DNA of 64,000 nt, taken from positions 186,001-250,000 of the forward strand of contig NZ_VUMG01000003.1 in NCBI RefSeq assembly GCF_009696315.1, given 5' to 3'. Positions 9,135-17,604 of the stretch are shown here, piece after piece; position 1 is the first letter of the stretch, and the number at the start of each line of letters is the position of its first letter. Below the pieces are notes generated by a model. The model saw nothing but the letters and a program-made list of their open reading frames with translations. It was not told where the DNA came from and did not search any database. Made by a program: the position numbers and the translations under genes. Source of the DNA: Cutibacterium porci (GTDB taxonomy: Bacteria; Actinomycetota; Actinomycetes; Propionibacteriales; Propionibacteriaceae).

Positions 9135-10108
9135 CAGCCACGCGCGTTCACTCCACCTCCACCACTCCGATCCCTGCCTGGGCCTGGGGAGCTGAGATGC
9201 TTGTCTTGGCCACCATCGCCGTATCGACAACGAATCTGCTGCTACTCGCAGCGATGTGGGTGTGTCTCGTGGTGACCCTGGCGATATTGGGCAGCCACCC
9301 GGGAGTGCTGTCCATGACTCGTTGGTTGTCGGGAATCGTTGTCGTGTGGTGGATCATCATGGCGATCATCAGCCCCTCGTCAGACTCGACCCTTGGATCG
9401 GTGATGTGGCGGCTGCCGACGTGGTCTCCTGGGCCGGGAGTCAACCTCGGTGGTGCCATGACAGGCTCGGGCCTCCTACTGACCATCACCTCCATGATGC
9501 GCGCCCTCGCCTTGGTGGCAATTGCGGGAGTCGGCATGGCGGCGGTGCGACCCGCCGACGCGTCAGCTGCGGGACGTCGTCTGTTGGGTTCGTGGTCTCC
9601 AGCCCTAGAACCGTTCGCAGCCCTGCCACCCGCCCTGGATCGCCGCGCTGTCGTGGCTGCGATGCGACCTGCAGACATTGTCTCAACAACTCACGACGGG
9701 GCATCCGGGCTTGCCCGTCGGCATCGCCCGCTGGCTGCCTGGACCGCTCCGGTGCGCGCGTTGATCCTTATCATCTGCATGACATTCCCGGTCGTCGCGC
9801 TGGTGTCCAAGCACCCGTTGCCCGGGATCGACCAGCCCACGACAGCCTTGTTGGCCTTGATCGTGGCGGTTGTTCTGACCGCCTTGTTGCCGACCGGCGA
9901 GCCCGTCGGGCCGATCTCAGGTCCCAGCCTCATCGTGGCCGTTCTGGCCGCCATCACCCTCACGCTGTGGACGATCGGTGTTGACGGGTCCGCAGTTGCT
10001 CCCCACCCGGGTTGGCCGCCGATCCCGATCGCAAGCCTCATCTGCGCCGTCGCCTTGCCCCTGGTTGTTGCTGTTGCCACGCCACGTCGCCAGGAGGTGT
10101 CGGCGTGA
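9131..10108 (+). CDS. ECF-type transporter transmembrane (T) protein, CbiQ/EcfT-like
   Basis: 325 residues with about seven hydrophobic segments. The layout fits an EcfT scaffold: N-terminal helices, a cytosolic charged stretch (about 135-205: MAAVRPADASAAGRRLLG and ALDRRAVVAAMRPAD) and further helices. The charged stretch stands where EcfT coupling helices contact the ATPases, although their short Ala-Arg-Ser/Gly motifs are not well kept. The assignment rests mainly on its place between secreted proteins and the ABC/S genes under a cobalamin riboswitch. It overlaps the next gene by four bases (GTGA). Divergent; a plain membrane protein is the alternative. Confidence 0.6.
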   Translation: MTATRVHSTSTTPIPAWAWGAEMLVLATIAVSTTNLLLLAAMWVCLVVTLAILGSHPGVLSMTRWLSGIVVVWWIIMAIISPSSDSTLGSVMWRLPTWSPGPGVNLGGAMTGSGLLLTITSMMRALALVAIAGVGMAAVRPADASAAGRRLLGSWSPALEPFAALPPALDRRAVVAAMRPADIVSTTHDGASGLARRHRPLAAWTAPVRALILIICMTFPVVALVSKHPLPGIDQPTTALLALIVAVVLTALLPTGEPVGPISGPSLIVAVLAAITLTLWTIGVDGSAVAPHPGWPPIPIASLICAVALPLVVAVATPRRQEVSA

Positions 10109-11505
10109 TTGTTCTCGATGATGTAACGGTGTGGCTGCCCGGCCGCGGAACCGTCGTCAACGGCGTCAGTGTCTCGCTAAATGCCGGCACCGTGACGTGT
10201 CTGGTGGGTCGTCGCGGGTCGGGGACGACGATGCTGCTGCGACTGCTCGCCGGCCAGTTGCCGGCCGGCGCCCGAGTACGGGGACGCGCTCTCATCGATG
10301 GTATTGACGTCATGGATCTGGGACCGGATCGACTGGCCGAGACAATCCAGATCGTCGACACCGACCTACTGACCTGGGCGGATTTACCAGATTCGGATGC
10401 GGTTGAGGTCGGCCCATGGACTCGTCGTCCGCTCGACACCTGGCCGCTCGACGTCAGGGCTCAGCTCGCGGCGTCCCTCACCACCCCCGACGGGGGAAAC
10501 TCGCAAAGAATCGTCGTGGTCGACCACCCGACCTCTGGACTCACCCGTTCCCAACGCCATGACCTCATCACACGGCTGCGCGAACTCGCCGATCGCGGCG
10601 CAACAGTGCTGTGGGCCGATCACGACCTTGACGCCGCGTGGGCCGGGGCCGACCGCATCGTAGAGATGGCGGCAGGATCCATCGTGTCCGACTCCCCAGC
10701 CGGCTCGTGGGTGCCTCAGAGCCTACCGCTACCGATTGGTCGAGCGTTGGCTTCCCTGGCCGGCCATGACGACTCTGTCAGGGCATCTGACACCCTCCCC
10801 GCCATCTTTTCGGACTTACCACGGCCGCATCGCCATCACGAGCACCGCACCGGACCGGTCATGACGGTCATCAGCTGCCGCGACCTCGGCCTGGAGGGCC
10901 CTGACCTCGTCATCCATGATCGTGAGTCACTAGCGATCGTCCGGGCCGAGGACATCGACGGAACCACCGGCATTGAGACTCGTCACAGCACAGACAATGC
11001 GGTTCGTCCAGAATCGGTCGCTTCCCGTCTACTGCGCGCACTCCCCTGGCCAGGTCGATCCCTCTCCTCGGCGTGCCTACGCCCGAGCCACGACCTGCAT
11101 CTGGTGGCAGGAACGACCGAGTTGGCGTCACGACGTCGCCGCGATCTGTCCCGCGGGGAACGGGCATGGCTGCGTGTCCACGACCATCTGACGACCCCCG
11201 ATCCGCTGCTTCTCGCCCATGCCGACCACGACCTCGATCCAGTCGAGCGATCACTGGTCTCCGAGAGCCTCTTCGACGATCCCGCCCGTCTGCGCATCAT
11301 CACCACCCGGGACGTCGAGTTCCTGGTACGAGCCGTCCACCGCGTCATCGTCATCGACGGTCATCGCGTCATTGCTGACCGATCGCCTCTGGCGCTTGGC
11401 CTGGCTCCCCTCACGCACGTGGGTGCCCTCACGGGTTCCCAGCATCACATGACCCTGAGTGACGTCATCGACTCCCTCGACGCCATGGAGGGGAGGACGT
11501 CATGA
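10105..11505 (+). CDS. tandem ABC-type ATPase with degenerate catalytic motifs (EcfA-like)
   Basis: 466 residues from a GTG overlapping the T-gene stop. Two ABC-like halves are present. Half 1: the Walker A site reads GRRGSGTT (35-42) with Thr41 in place of the lysine; Walker B reads VVVDHPTSGL (137-146) with His for the catalytic Glu; no LSGGQ is seen, but the H-loop ADHDLDAAW remains. Half 2: Walker A is unrecognisable (VRAEDIDGTTG), the signature is LSRGE (348-352), and Walker B reads LLLAHADHDLD. The frame is intact with normal codon use, so this is a conserved degenerate protein rather than a pseudogene. In canonical ECF systems EcfA dimers power substrate release; this one probably cannot hydrolyse ATP normally. 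Confidence 0.7.
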   Translation: MIVLDDVTVWLPGRGTVVNGVSVSLNAGTVTCLVGRRGSGTTMLLRLLAGQLPAGARVRGRALIDGIDVMDLGPDRLAETIQIVDTDLLTWADLPDSDAVEVGPWTRRPLDTWPLDVRAQLAASLTTPDGGNSQRIVVVDHPTSGLTRSQRHDLITRLRELADRGATVLWADHDLDAAWAGADRIVEMAAGSIVSDSPAGSWVPQSLPLPIGRALASLAGHDDSVRASDTLPAIFSDLPRPHRHHEHRTGPVMTVISCRDLGLEGPDLVIHDRESLAIVRAEDIDGTTGIETRHSTDNAVRPESVASRLLRALPWPGRSLSSACLRPSHDLHLVAGTTELASRRRRDLSRGERAWLRVHDHLTTPDPLLLAHADHDLDPVERSLVSESLFDDPARLRIITTRDVEFLVRAVHRVIVIDGHRVIADRSPLALGLAPLTHVGALTGSQHHMTLSDVIDSLDAMEGRTS

Positions 11506-12455
11506 CGGCCACCAGCCCGGCAACCACCGCCACCGCAGACCGTCCGACCCGGTGGCGGACGGTCGGAGCGACCTCCGGCCCCCTCAGCCGCACTATCGCC
11601 ATCGTTAACATCGTCTTGGGCGTCATCTGGCTCACCTGGCCGGTGTGGAATTCCCACACTGCCGCCCTCCAAACCCAGGCTGAGTCCACTGCGCCGTGGT
11701 TCGTCGCAGCCCAGATCGGGATCAGTGCGGCGCTTGCCGTCATCCTCGTGCGAGAAACGAGGTCCGCCCGTCCATTCAGCCTGGTGCTAGGTGCATCCGT
11801 GCTCGCGGTCGCGGCCCGCGCCGCCCTGGCCCCAGGTGCCAGCGGTATCGAACCTGTCTTCTGGATTCCGATGCTCGTCGGTGCGGTACTTGGCGCACCA
11901 GGCGGTGTCCTCGCCGGAACCTTCACCTGTCTGGTCTCGTCGGCTGCTATCGGCACCGTCGCCACGCCACTCGCCGGACAGCTCGTCGTCTGGCAGCTAT
12001 GGGGACTCGCAGGAGCTGCCATGGTGCGGCTGCGCACCGTCACGACCTGGCTCGCAGGAGCACTGTGGTGCCTAGTCCTCGGCCCGATCACCGGTGTTCT
12101 ACTCAACCTCACGGGATGGGCGTGGGCAGAGGCCGACCCCGGACAGTCCTTCCTCGCCGGCCTCGGTCCCATTGAGGAAGCCCAACGGCTGTGGGCCTGG
12201 ACACGCGCCACCTCGCTGGCCTTCGACATGACCCGAGCGATCACCAACGCCATCGTTTGGCTCATCGTGATCCCCTTTGTCATCCGCGCCTTGCGTCAGA
12301 CCATGGCATCGGATCGCCGCGCATCGGCCCGGGCGAGACCCGTCATCTCGGCCGTTGATGACACCGCCCTCCGCAAGCGAGGCCTCACCGGCCTCACCAA
12401 TTCCTTCCCGACCACCTCTGACCCTTCAGGAGACGACGATGACACACCACACTGA
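11502..12455 (+). CDS. ECF-type substrate-binding membrane (S) protein, putative corrinoid specificity
   Basis: 317 residues with about six hydrophobic segments between residues 30 and 270, including GPLSRTIAIVNIVLGVIWL and EPVFWIPMLVGAVLGAPGG. The FWIPMLVGAVLGAPGGVLAG stretch resembles the loop region of S components that face a compact ligand. The tail is acidic and ends DPSGDDDDTPH. Corrinoid specificity is inferred from the upstream cobalamin riboswitch; the sequence alone does not prove it. It overlaps the ATPase gene by four bases and the MoxR gene by 17 bases. Confidence 0.65.
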   Translation: MTATSPATTATADRPTRWRTVGATSGPLSRTIAIVNIVLGVIWLTWPVWNSHTAALQTQAESTAPWFVAAQIGISAALAVILVRETRSARPFSLVLGASVLAVAARAALAPGASGIEPVFWIPMLVGAVLGAPGGVLAGTFTCLVSSAAIGTVATPLAGQLVVWQLWGLAGAAMVRLRTVTTWLAGALWCLVLGPITGVLLNLTGWAWAEADPGQSFLAGLGPIEEAQRLWAWTRATSLAFDMTRAITNAIVWLIVIPFVIRALRQTMASDRRASARARPVISAVDDTALRKRGLTGLTNSFPTTSDPSGDDDDTPH

Positions 12456-13455
12456 CGCCGACGCCCAGGCACGCCCCCCGCTCAGCGAGCAGGAACTGAG
12501 CTGGGCTGCAGATCGGCTCGGCGCCCTGTCGACCGCCTTCAGTAATCGGGTGGTGGGACAGTCTGCCCTGCGTACCAGCCTGCTGGTGGCGATGCTGGCC
12601 CGCGGACACGTGCTCCTCGAGTCGGTCCCCGGACTAGCGAAGACCCTCGCAGCCTCCACGCTCGCCTCGGCGGTCGACGGGTCCTTTACCCGCGTGCAAT
12701 GCACGCCTGACCTGCTGCCCTCCGACATCATCGGCACCCAGATATTCGACCAGTCGACGGCAGCCTTCCGCACCGAGTTGGGCCCGGTGCACGCCAACAT
12801 CGTGCTTCTCGACGAGATCAACCGCTCCAGTGCGAAAACCCAGTCGGCCATGCTCGAAGCGATGCAAGAACGTCAGACGTCGATCGGTGGCGTCGTCCAC
12901 CCGCTGCCCGACCCCTTCATAGTGCTGGCCACCCAGAACCCCATCGAGGAGGAGGGCACCTACGTCCTTCCCCACGCCCAGATGGACCGCTTCCTGCTCA
13001 AGGAGGTGCTTGACTATCCCGACGTCTCCGAGGAACTCGAAGTCCTCAACCGCATCGAAGACGGATCGATCGACGCCCCTGCGGCTCCCGCAGTGAGCAC
13101 CAACGACATCCTCACCCTGCAGAACCTCACCCGTCGTGTCGTCGTTGACGAGGCGATCAAACGGTACATCGTCGACCTCGTCGCGGTAACTCGTCACCCC
13201 GAATCGGCCCTCTCAGATTCCGCCGCTCGTGCCATCGAGTACGGCGCATCCCCGCGTGCCTCGATCGCCTTCATGGCCGTTGCGCGTGCCTTGGCCCTGC
13301 TGGACGGTCGAGCCCACGTCGTCCCGGAGGACGTCGTCGCCTTGCGTCACGCCGTACTGCGTCACCGACTGGTCCTCAGCTTTGAGGCACAGGCTCAGCG
13401 GGTGAGTCCCACCGACGTCATCGACGCCGTCTTCAAGGCGGTGCCCACCCCGTGA
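12439..13455 (+). CDS. MoxR-family AAA+ ATPase
   Basis: 338 residues. The P-loop ESVPGLAKT (about 61-69), Walker B VLLDEINRSSAKTQSAMLEA (about 120-139) and sensor region LATQNPIEEEGTYVLPHAQM are all intact. MoxR ATPases act with von Willebrand A proteins as chaperones for maturing metal-dependent or envelope proteins. The ATG at 12439 has AGGAG seven bases upstream; the open frame continues upstream inside the S gene. This is the only clearly functional ATPase in the riboswitch-headed operon. Confidence 0.93.
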   Translation: MTHHTDADAQARPPLSEQELSWAADRLGALSTAFSNRVVGQSALRTSLLVAMLARGHVLLESVPGLAKTLAASTLASAVDGSFTRVQCTPDLLPSDIIGTQIFDQSTAAFRTELGPVHANIVLLDEINRSSAKTQSAMLEAMQERQTSIGGVVHPLPDPFIVLATQNPIEEEGTYVLPHAQMDRFLLKEVLDYPDVSEELEVLNRIEDGSIDAPAAPAVSTNDILTLQNLTRRVVVDEAIKRYIVDLVAVTRHPESALSDSAARAIEYGASPRASIAFMAVARALALLDGRAHVVPEDVVALRHAVLRHRLVLSFEAQAQRVSPTDVIDAVFKAVPTP

Positions 13456-14384
13456 CCGTAGCCACCACCACTTCTGTCGGCGTGCTGAGCAGCCGGGAGC
13501 GCGCACTCATCCAGGCCGTCCGCTCCCGGGTGCCGCTGGCGTTGCGCCGCCGGGTGGAGTCCCTCCTTGACGGCGACCACGACTCGGTCCACGTCGGTCG
13601 AAGCCTCGACTTCAACGACCTGCGCGCCTATGCCCCCGGTGATGACGTCAAGGACGTCGATTGGAAAGCCACTGCCCGTCGCGGGGAGCTGCTCATCCGT
13701 CGTCATGTCGCCCAACGTCAGGCCACGCTCATGGTTGGGATGTGCGGTACACCGACGATGCGCGGCTGGTCCGACATGGACGTAACGAAGGCACATTTGG
13801 CGGCCGTGGTGACCGCAATCATGGCCCAGATCGCCGTGGACCATGGCGACCGGGTCGCGATGGTGTGCACCGGACCTGACGGAACGTCGTCGTGGCGTCC
13901 GACCGTCCGGCTACCGCAGGTGGAACGGATGCTCCACGAGATCATCGAATTTGAAACGGCTAGCGGTTCCCAAGACCCCCACGTCGTCGAAACAGTGCTT
14001 GCCACAGCTACAAATGCCATGCGTCGGCCCGGTCTTCTCCTACTCATCCGTGACGACGACGACATCACCTCGGCCCAGGCCAATGCGTTGAGCCGAGCCG
14101 CGGTACGCCACGACGTCATCGTTGTCACCCTCACCGACATGCTGGCCACCGATCGCAGGCTCGCCGGCCGCGCGATCATGGCCGCCGATGGTGGCCGTTC
14201 CGTGATGGAGGAGGTCCTTGGCGACCGGCGGCTCCGCGAAGCGGCAGCTTCCGCGCAGATCGACCTCGCTCGGCGAAGCGACGCCATGCTCGACGACCTC
14301 GGCATCGCGCACGCCCGGGTGCAGACTGTCGCCGAGGCGCCGGAGGCTCTCGCTATGGCCCTGTCGCGACGCGGGAGGCGATGA
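13452..14384 (+). CDS. DUF58 domain protein (MoxR partner)
   Basis: 310 residues. It contains the DUF58 hallmark DFNDLRAYAPGDDVKDVDWK (about 54-73), which fits a vWA-like fold, and RELLIRRHVAQRQATLM-type sequence after it. DUF58 proteins are nearly always encoded next to moxR and vWA genes and are thought to be part of the same chaperone assembly. The GTG start overlaps the moxR stop (GTGA). No signal peptide or membrane helix is visible, so it should be cytosolic. The role is inferred from family context. Confidence 0.9.
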   Translation: MTVATTTSVGVLSSRERALIQAVRSRVPLALRRRVESLLDGDHDSVHVGRSLDFNDLRAYAPGDDVKDVDWKATARRGELLIRRHVAQRQATLMVGMCGTPTMRGWSDMDVTKAHLAAVVTAIMAQIAVDHGDRVAMVCTGPDGTSSWRPTVRLPQVERMLHEIIEFETASGSQDPHVVETVLATATNAMRRPGLLLLIRDDDDITSAQANALSRAAVRHDVIVVTLTDMLATDRRLAGRAIMAADGGRSVMEEVLGDRRLREAAASAQIDLARRSDAMLDDLGIAHARVQTVAEAPEALAMALSRRGRR

Positions 14385-14851
14385 TGACTCTCCTCAAGAT
14401 TAATCCCACCGTATCCATCCCCGCTCACTGGTGGATCCTCGTCGCCGTCCTCGCTGCCGTTGGCATTGCTGCACTGGCGGCCCTCGTCGTGATGTCCCGA
14501 CGCCACGACGTCTCCGAAGAGCCTCGCGATGACGTCGCACAATTGTCGGCCGAGTGCCTCAGGTCCCTCGATGACGTCTCCACCAGATTGAGCGAGGGCC
14601 TCTCAGCTCGCCAGGCATGCCTGGAGGCGAGCAGAATCGTGCGTCGCTTCATCGGTCTGGTCAGCACGGAGGACGCCGACTACCTCACAGCCTCCGACCT
14701 GACGCGGGCCGCCCGACGGGAACCCCGACTGCAGCCAGCTGCGGCATTCTCAAGGCAGGCCCGTGACGCCTGCTTCGGCCCGAAGCCCAGCAAGTCCCGC
14801 GCCCGCGACCTCATCGAGTCCGGACGGGAGGTGGTGTCCTCATGGCACTGA
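14381..14851 (+). CDS. small membrane protein of the MoxR-vWA operon (DUF4381-like position)
   Basis: 156 residues: one N-terminal membrane helix (about 17-38, WWILVAVLAAVGIAALAALVV) and a cytosolic helical domain (DDVAQLSAECLRSLDDVSTR; RQACLEASRIVRRFIGLVS). Its place between DUF58 and the first vWA gene is where DUF4381 proteins are found in related operons, but the sequence similarity is too weak for me to assign the family. It overlaps DUF58 by four bases and the vWA gene by ten. Confidence 0.7.
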   Translation: MMTLLKINPTVSIPAHWWILVAVLAAVGIAALAALVVMSRRHDVSEEPRDDVAQLSAECLRSLDDVSTRLSEGLSARQACLEASRIVRRFIGLVSTEDADYLTASDLTRAARREPRLQPAAAFSRQARDACFGPKPSKSRARDLIESGREVVSSWH

Positions 14852-15834
14852 TGCAGCAATGGCCATTCGCCCTCGTCGCAGCCATCGTCGCGCTGATGGT
14901 GGTCGTCGCAGCATTCCTGTGGCCACTCGATCGACGCCGGCGCATCCAGCACTCGGCGGTCCCGCTGGACCACCTGGACCGGCTGCGGAAGCTTCCCCGG
15001 TACCAGCAGCTCGTCCGCTCTCGGCTTCGACGCCGCCTCATCCAAGTGGTGTGCGTCCTCGTCGCAACCGCGTGCCTGGTGATCCTGGTGGGTCGTCCCG
15101 CAAAGCCTGACGAAGACTGGCAGCAACGACGCAACCACGACGTCGTGCTGTGCCTCGACGTCTCCGGCTCGATGTCTGACGTCGACCATGACGTCATCGA
15201 GGCTTACCGGAAACTCGCGGACAGCCTTGACGGCAACCGAATCGGGCTGGTGGCATTCAACTCGGCTGCCGTGACGATCTTCCCGCTGACCGACGATGCC
15301 AACTACATCGACTCCCAGCTCACCCAGTTCTCCCGTGACCTAGACCGTGGCCCCATTCCGGGATCCAGGGCGGGCACGAGCGGTTCGAGCCTCATCGGCG
15401 ACGGTCTGGCCTCCTGCCTCCAACGTTTCGACGGTTCTGACGATCGACGCGGGCGCACCGTTGTGCTGGCCACCGACAACCAGCTCTCCGGCACGCCGGT
15501 CTTCAGCCTCAACGAGGCAATCCGCCAGGCTGTCAAGAGGAAGGTCCTCATCCAGGCAGTTGCTCCCTCAGAAGCGGACAACACCGCTGTGTCGGTCCTT
15601 CATGACGCTGTGGCACACACGGGAGGTGACGTCACCCTCGTCACCAGAACGAACCTGGAGGACCCAGATCGCATCATCACCGCGGTGAGGGACCAGGAAG
15701 CGCGTGCGACTGCGGCAACCGCCCGATGGACCCAGGTCGACGTCGTCTGGCCCTTCGGCGTGCTGGCCCTCGTGTGCCTCGTCGCGGCGACAGCGATGGA
15801 GGCCGACCCGCGGCGTCGAAAGGAGGACTCATGA
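14842..15834 (+). CDS. von Willebrand factor A membrane protein (BatA-like)
   Basis: 330 residues: two N-terminal membrane helices (about 8-26 and 68-86), an external vWA domain and a C-terminal helix (about 297-315). The metal-ion-dependent adhesion site DVSGSMS is at 107-113, with the downstream Thr and Asp positions plausible (SRAGTSGSSLIGDGL; VVLATDNQ). Such proteins pair with a second vWA protein and a TPR protein in the Bat or aerotolerance type of operon. It starts inside the preceding gene. Confidence 0.9.
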   Translation: MALMQQWPFALVAAIVALMVVVAAFLWPLDRRRRIQHSAVPLDHLDRLRKLPRYQQLVRSRLRRRLIQVVCVLVATACLVILVGRPAKPDEDWQQRRNHDVVLCLDVSGSMSDVDHDVIEAYRKLADSLDGNRIGLVAFNSAAVTIFPLTDDANYIDSQLTQFSRDLDRGPIPGSRAGTSGSSLIGDGLASCLQRFDGSDDRRGRTVVLATDNQLSGTPVFSLNEAIRQAVKRKVLIQAVAPSEADNTAVSVLHDAVAHTGGDVTLVTRTNLEDPDRIITAVRDQEARATAATARWTQVDVVWPFGVLALVCLVAATAMEADPRRRKEDS

Positions 15835-16784
15835 CCGTCAATCCCGACTGGATCCTCCTGGTGGTGGCCATCCTGGCGACACTTGCCCTGGCTGCCATCG
15901 CGATAACGGCACAACGCCATTCCTCTCCCCGATCCACCGCGGCGATGTGGTGCCGTGTGCTCGCCGCCCTACTGCTTGTCGCAGTGGCCCTGCGCCCCGG
16001 GAGCGCCGACACCTCGCGCAGCAACGAGGCCGCCGGCGCTGAGATCGTCGTCATCGTCGACCGCACCACCTCGATGGGCGCGACCGACTTTAACGGCACG
16101 TCGCGAATGTCTGGGGTGACCACTGACCTCATCTCTCTGGCCGCTGCAATGCCGTCGGCACGCGTGACCGTCATCACCTCGGACAACCAGGCACGAATCG
16201 CCCTGCCTCCTAGCACCGACCCGGCCGCGCTGCGCACCCTTGCCGAGACCTTGGGCTGGCGCGAGACGGTAAACGCCACCGGAACCGATATCGGTCTGGC
16301 CGAACCGCTTGCACGCGAGATGCTCGTCAAGGCACGTGAGAGTCGTCCCGGCGCCAAGAGGTATTTGGTGTACATGGGCGACGGCGAGCAGACGACCTCC
16401 TCGCCCCCGCACAGTTTCTCCGACTTGTCTGGGCTCATCGACGGCGGTCTGGTCCTCGGCTACGGGACGAGCTCAGGAGGCACCATGCCGATCCGCCCTG
16501 GCGCAACTGAAAAAGTGACCAGAAATGGCATTGCTGCGGTGTCCCGTGCCAATCCGCAAGCCTTACGAACCATGGCTGGGCAGATGGGCGGACGATTCAC
16601 CCAGCGCGATGCCGCCAGCAAGGTGACATGGTGGGAAAACCCGCTGCAGCAGGCGGCAGATCCACAGCCTGGACGCAATCGCCACTGGGCGTGGTGGTTC
16701 GCCGCAGCGGCCCTGGCCTGCGAGATGGCGGATGCCTGGCTCAGCGTGCGGGCATGGCGTCGGATGCGCACGGAGGTCGCGTGA
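15831..16784 (+). CDS. von Willebrand factor A membrane protein (BatB-like)
   Basis: 317 residues from the ATG at 15831, which overlaps the previous stop as ATGA and has GGAGG upstream. Two helices (about 8-26 and 38-54) precede a vWA domain whose metal site reads DRTTSMG (77-83), a DxTxS variant seen in BatB-type proteins. A GTDIGLAEPL segment supplies a likely Thr/Asp ligand. A final helix lies at about 282-300 (HWAWWFAAAALACEMADAW). The paired vWA genes suggest two non-equivalent membrane partners for the MoxR/DUF58 complex. Confidence 0.9.
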   Translation: MTVNPDWILLVVAILATLALAAIAITAQRHSSPRSTAAMWCRVLAALLLVAVALRPGSADTSRSNEAAGAEIVVIVDRTTSMGATDFNGTSRMSGVTTDLISLAAAMPSARVTVITSDNQARIALPPSTDPAALRTLAETLGWRETVNATGTDIGLAEPLAREMLVKARESRPGAKRYLVYMGDGEQTTSSPPHSFSDLSGLIDGGLVLGYGTSSGGTMPIRPGATEKVTRNGIAAVSRANPQALRTMAGQMGGRFTQRDAASKVTWWENPLQQAADPQPGRNRHWAWWFAAAALACEMADAWLSVRAWRRMRTEVA

Positions 16785-17482
16785 TGGCAGATCTGGAAAA
16801 ACCGGCACGTCGTGGCATGCACGGCGTCAGGGCCCCGTGGACGGTGCGCGTTGGAGCTGGAGTCGTCACCCTCGCCGCTCTCGCAGCGGCAGCCCTTCCC
16901 GCACGAACGATGATCCTCGTTGATCGCGGGCAAGCTGATCTTGACCGGGGCGATGCCGCCAGTGCCGAGGGGAAGTTCACGTCCGCCGAGACGTGGGCAA
17001 CCGTTGACAAGTGGATCGCCCCCTACGACGCCGGGGTCGCTCGGTACACTCGTGGCAACTATGACGGCGCTGCCAGCAAGTTCGAGAAGGCCGCAGGTCT
17101 GGCTCCTGACGAGGAACAGTGTCGGGTTCGCCTGAATTGGGCGTGGTCACTGGAAGCGTCAGCTGATCGTTATGCCAAGGCCGACAACCGAGACGAGGCC
17201 CTGGTGAGATGGCGTCAGGGAAAGGCTGTGCTCGCTGAGGCACAGTGCACATCGTCGTCGCAGAAAGCTGCGGCGAGCTCCACCAGATCTCGACTCGATC
17301 GCAAGCGCCAAAATGGTGGCGGAGGAGATGCGGGCGAGGAGGCGGACTCCTCCGGTGAGCAGGACAAGAAGGATGAGCTCGACGAGAAGCTCAAGGAGGC
17401 CCAAGAACAGCGTCAGAAGGCACTCGACCAGGCCAACACCTCCCAAAAGGACTCGGGTTCTGGCACCGGACGGACGTGGTAG
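16784..17482 (+). CDS. TPR-like membrane protein (BatC-like), last gene of the B12-regulated operon
   Basis: 232 residues. GGAGG at 16772-16776 suits the ATG at 16784 better than the GTG three bases earlier. One membrane helix (about 20-42) precedes an extracytoplasmic helical domain with TPR-like character (GDAASAEGKFTSAETWA; RYTRGNYDGAASKFEKAAGL) and a charged coiled tail rich in Lys, Glu, Asp and Gln. TPR proteins close similar moxR-vWA operons and probably scaffold client proteins. A strong hairpin terminator follows at 17556-17595. Confidence 0.82.
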   Translation: MADLEKPARRGMHGVRAPWTVRVGAGVVTLAALAAAALPARTMILVDRGQADLDRGDAASAEGKFTSAETWATVDKWIAPYDAGVARYTRGNYDGAASKFEKAAGLAPDEEQCRVRLNWAWSLEASADRYAKADNRDEALVRWRQGKAVLAEAQCTSSSQKAAASSTRSRLDRKRQNGGGGDAGEEADSSGEQDKKDELDEKLKEAQEQRQKALDQANTSQKDSGSGTGRTW

Positions 17483-17555
17483 CTCTCCGGTAGTACACGA
17501 ACTCGACGTCGTGGCCGCGATCTGATCTGATTACCTGGCACGACCCGCGCGAGAT

Positions 17556-17595
17556 GACGAGGGGCCCCACCATGCCGGTGGGGCCCCTCTTCGTC
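17556..17595. terminator. bidirectional terminator between the MoxR operon and the LRR gene
   Basis: GAGGGGCCCCACC (17559-17571) pairs perfectly with GGTGGGGCCCCTC (17577-17589), with extra pairing of the flanking GACGA and TCGTC. It lies between two converging genes and can serve both. The U-tract is weak, which is common in high-GC actinobacteria. Confidence 0.8.
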
Positions 17596-17604
17596 ACTCG
17601 GAAA

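Noticed and set aside
10105-11505. Treating the degenerate ATPase as a pseudogene
   Set aside because: There is no frameshift or internal stop over 466 codons, both ends overlap neighbours, and codon use is normal.
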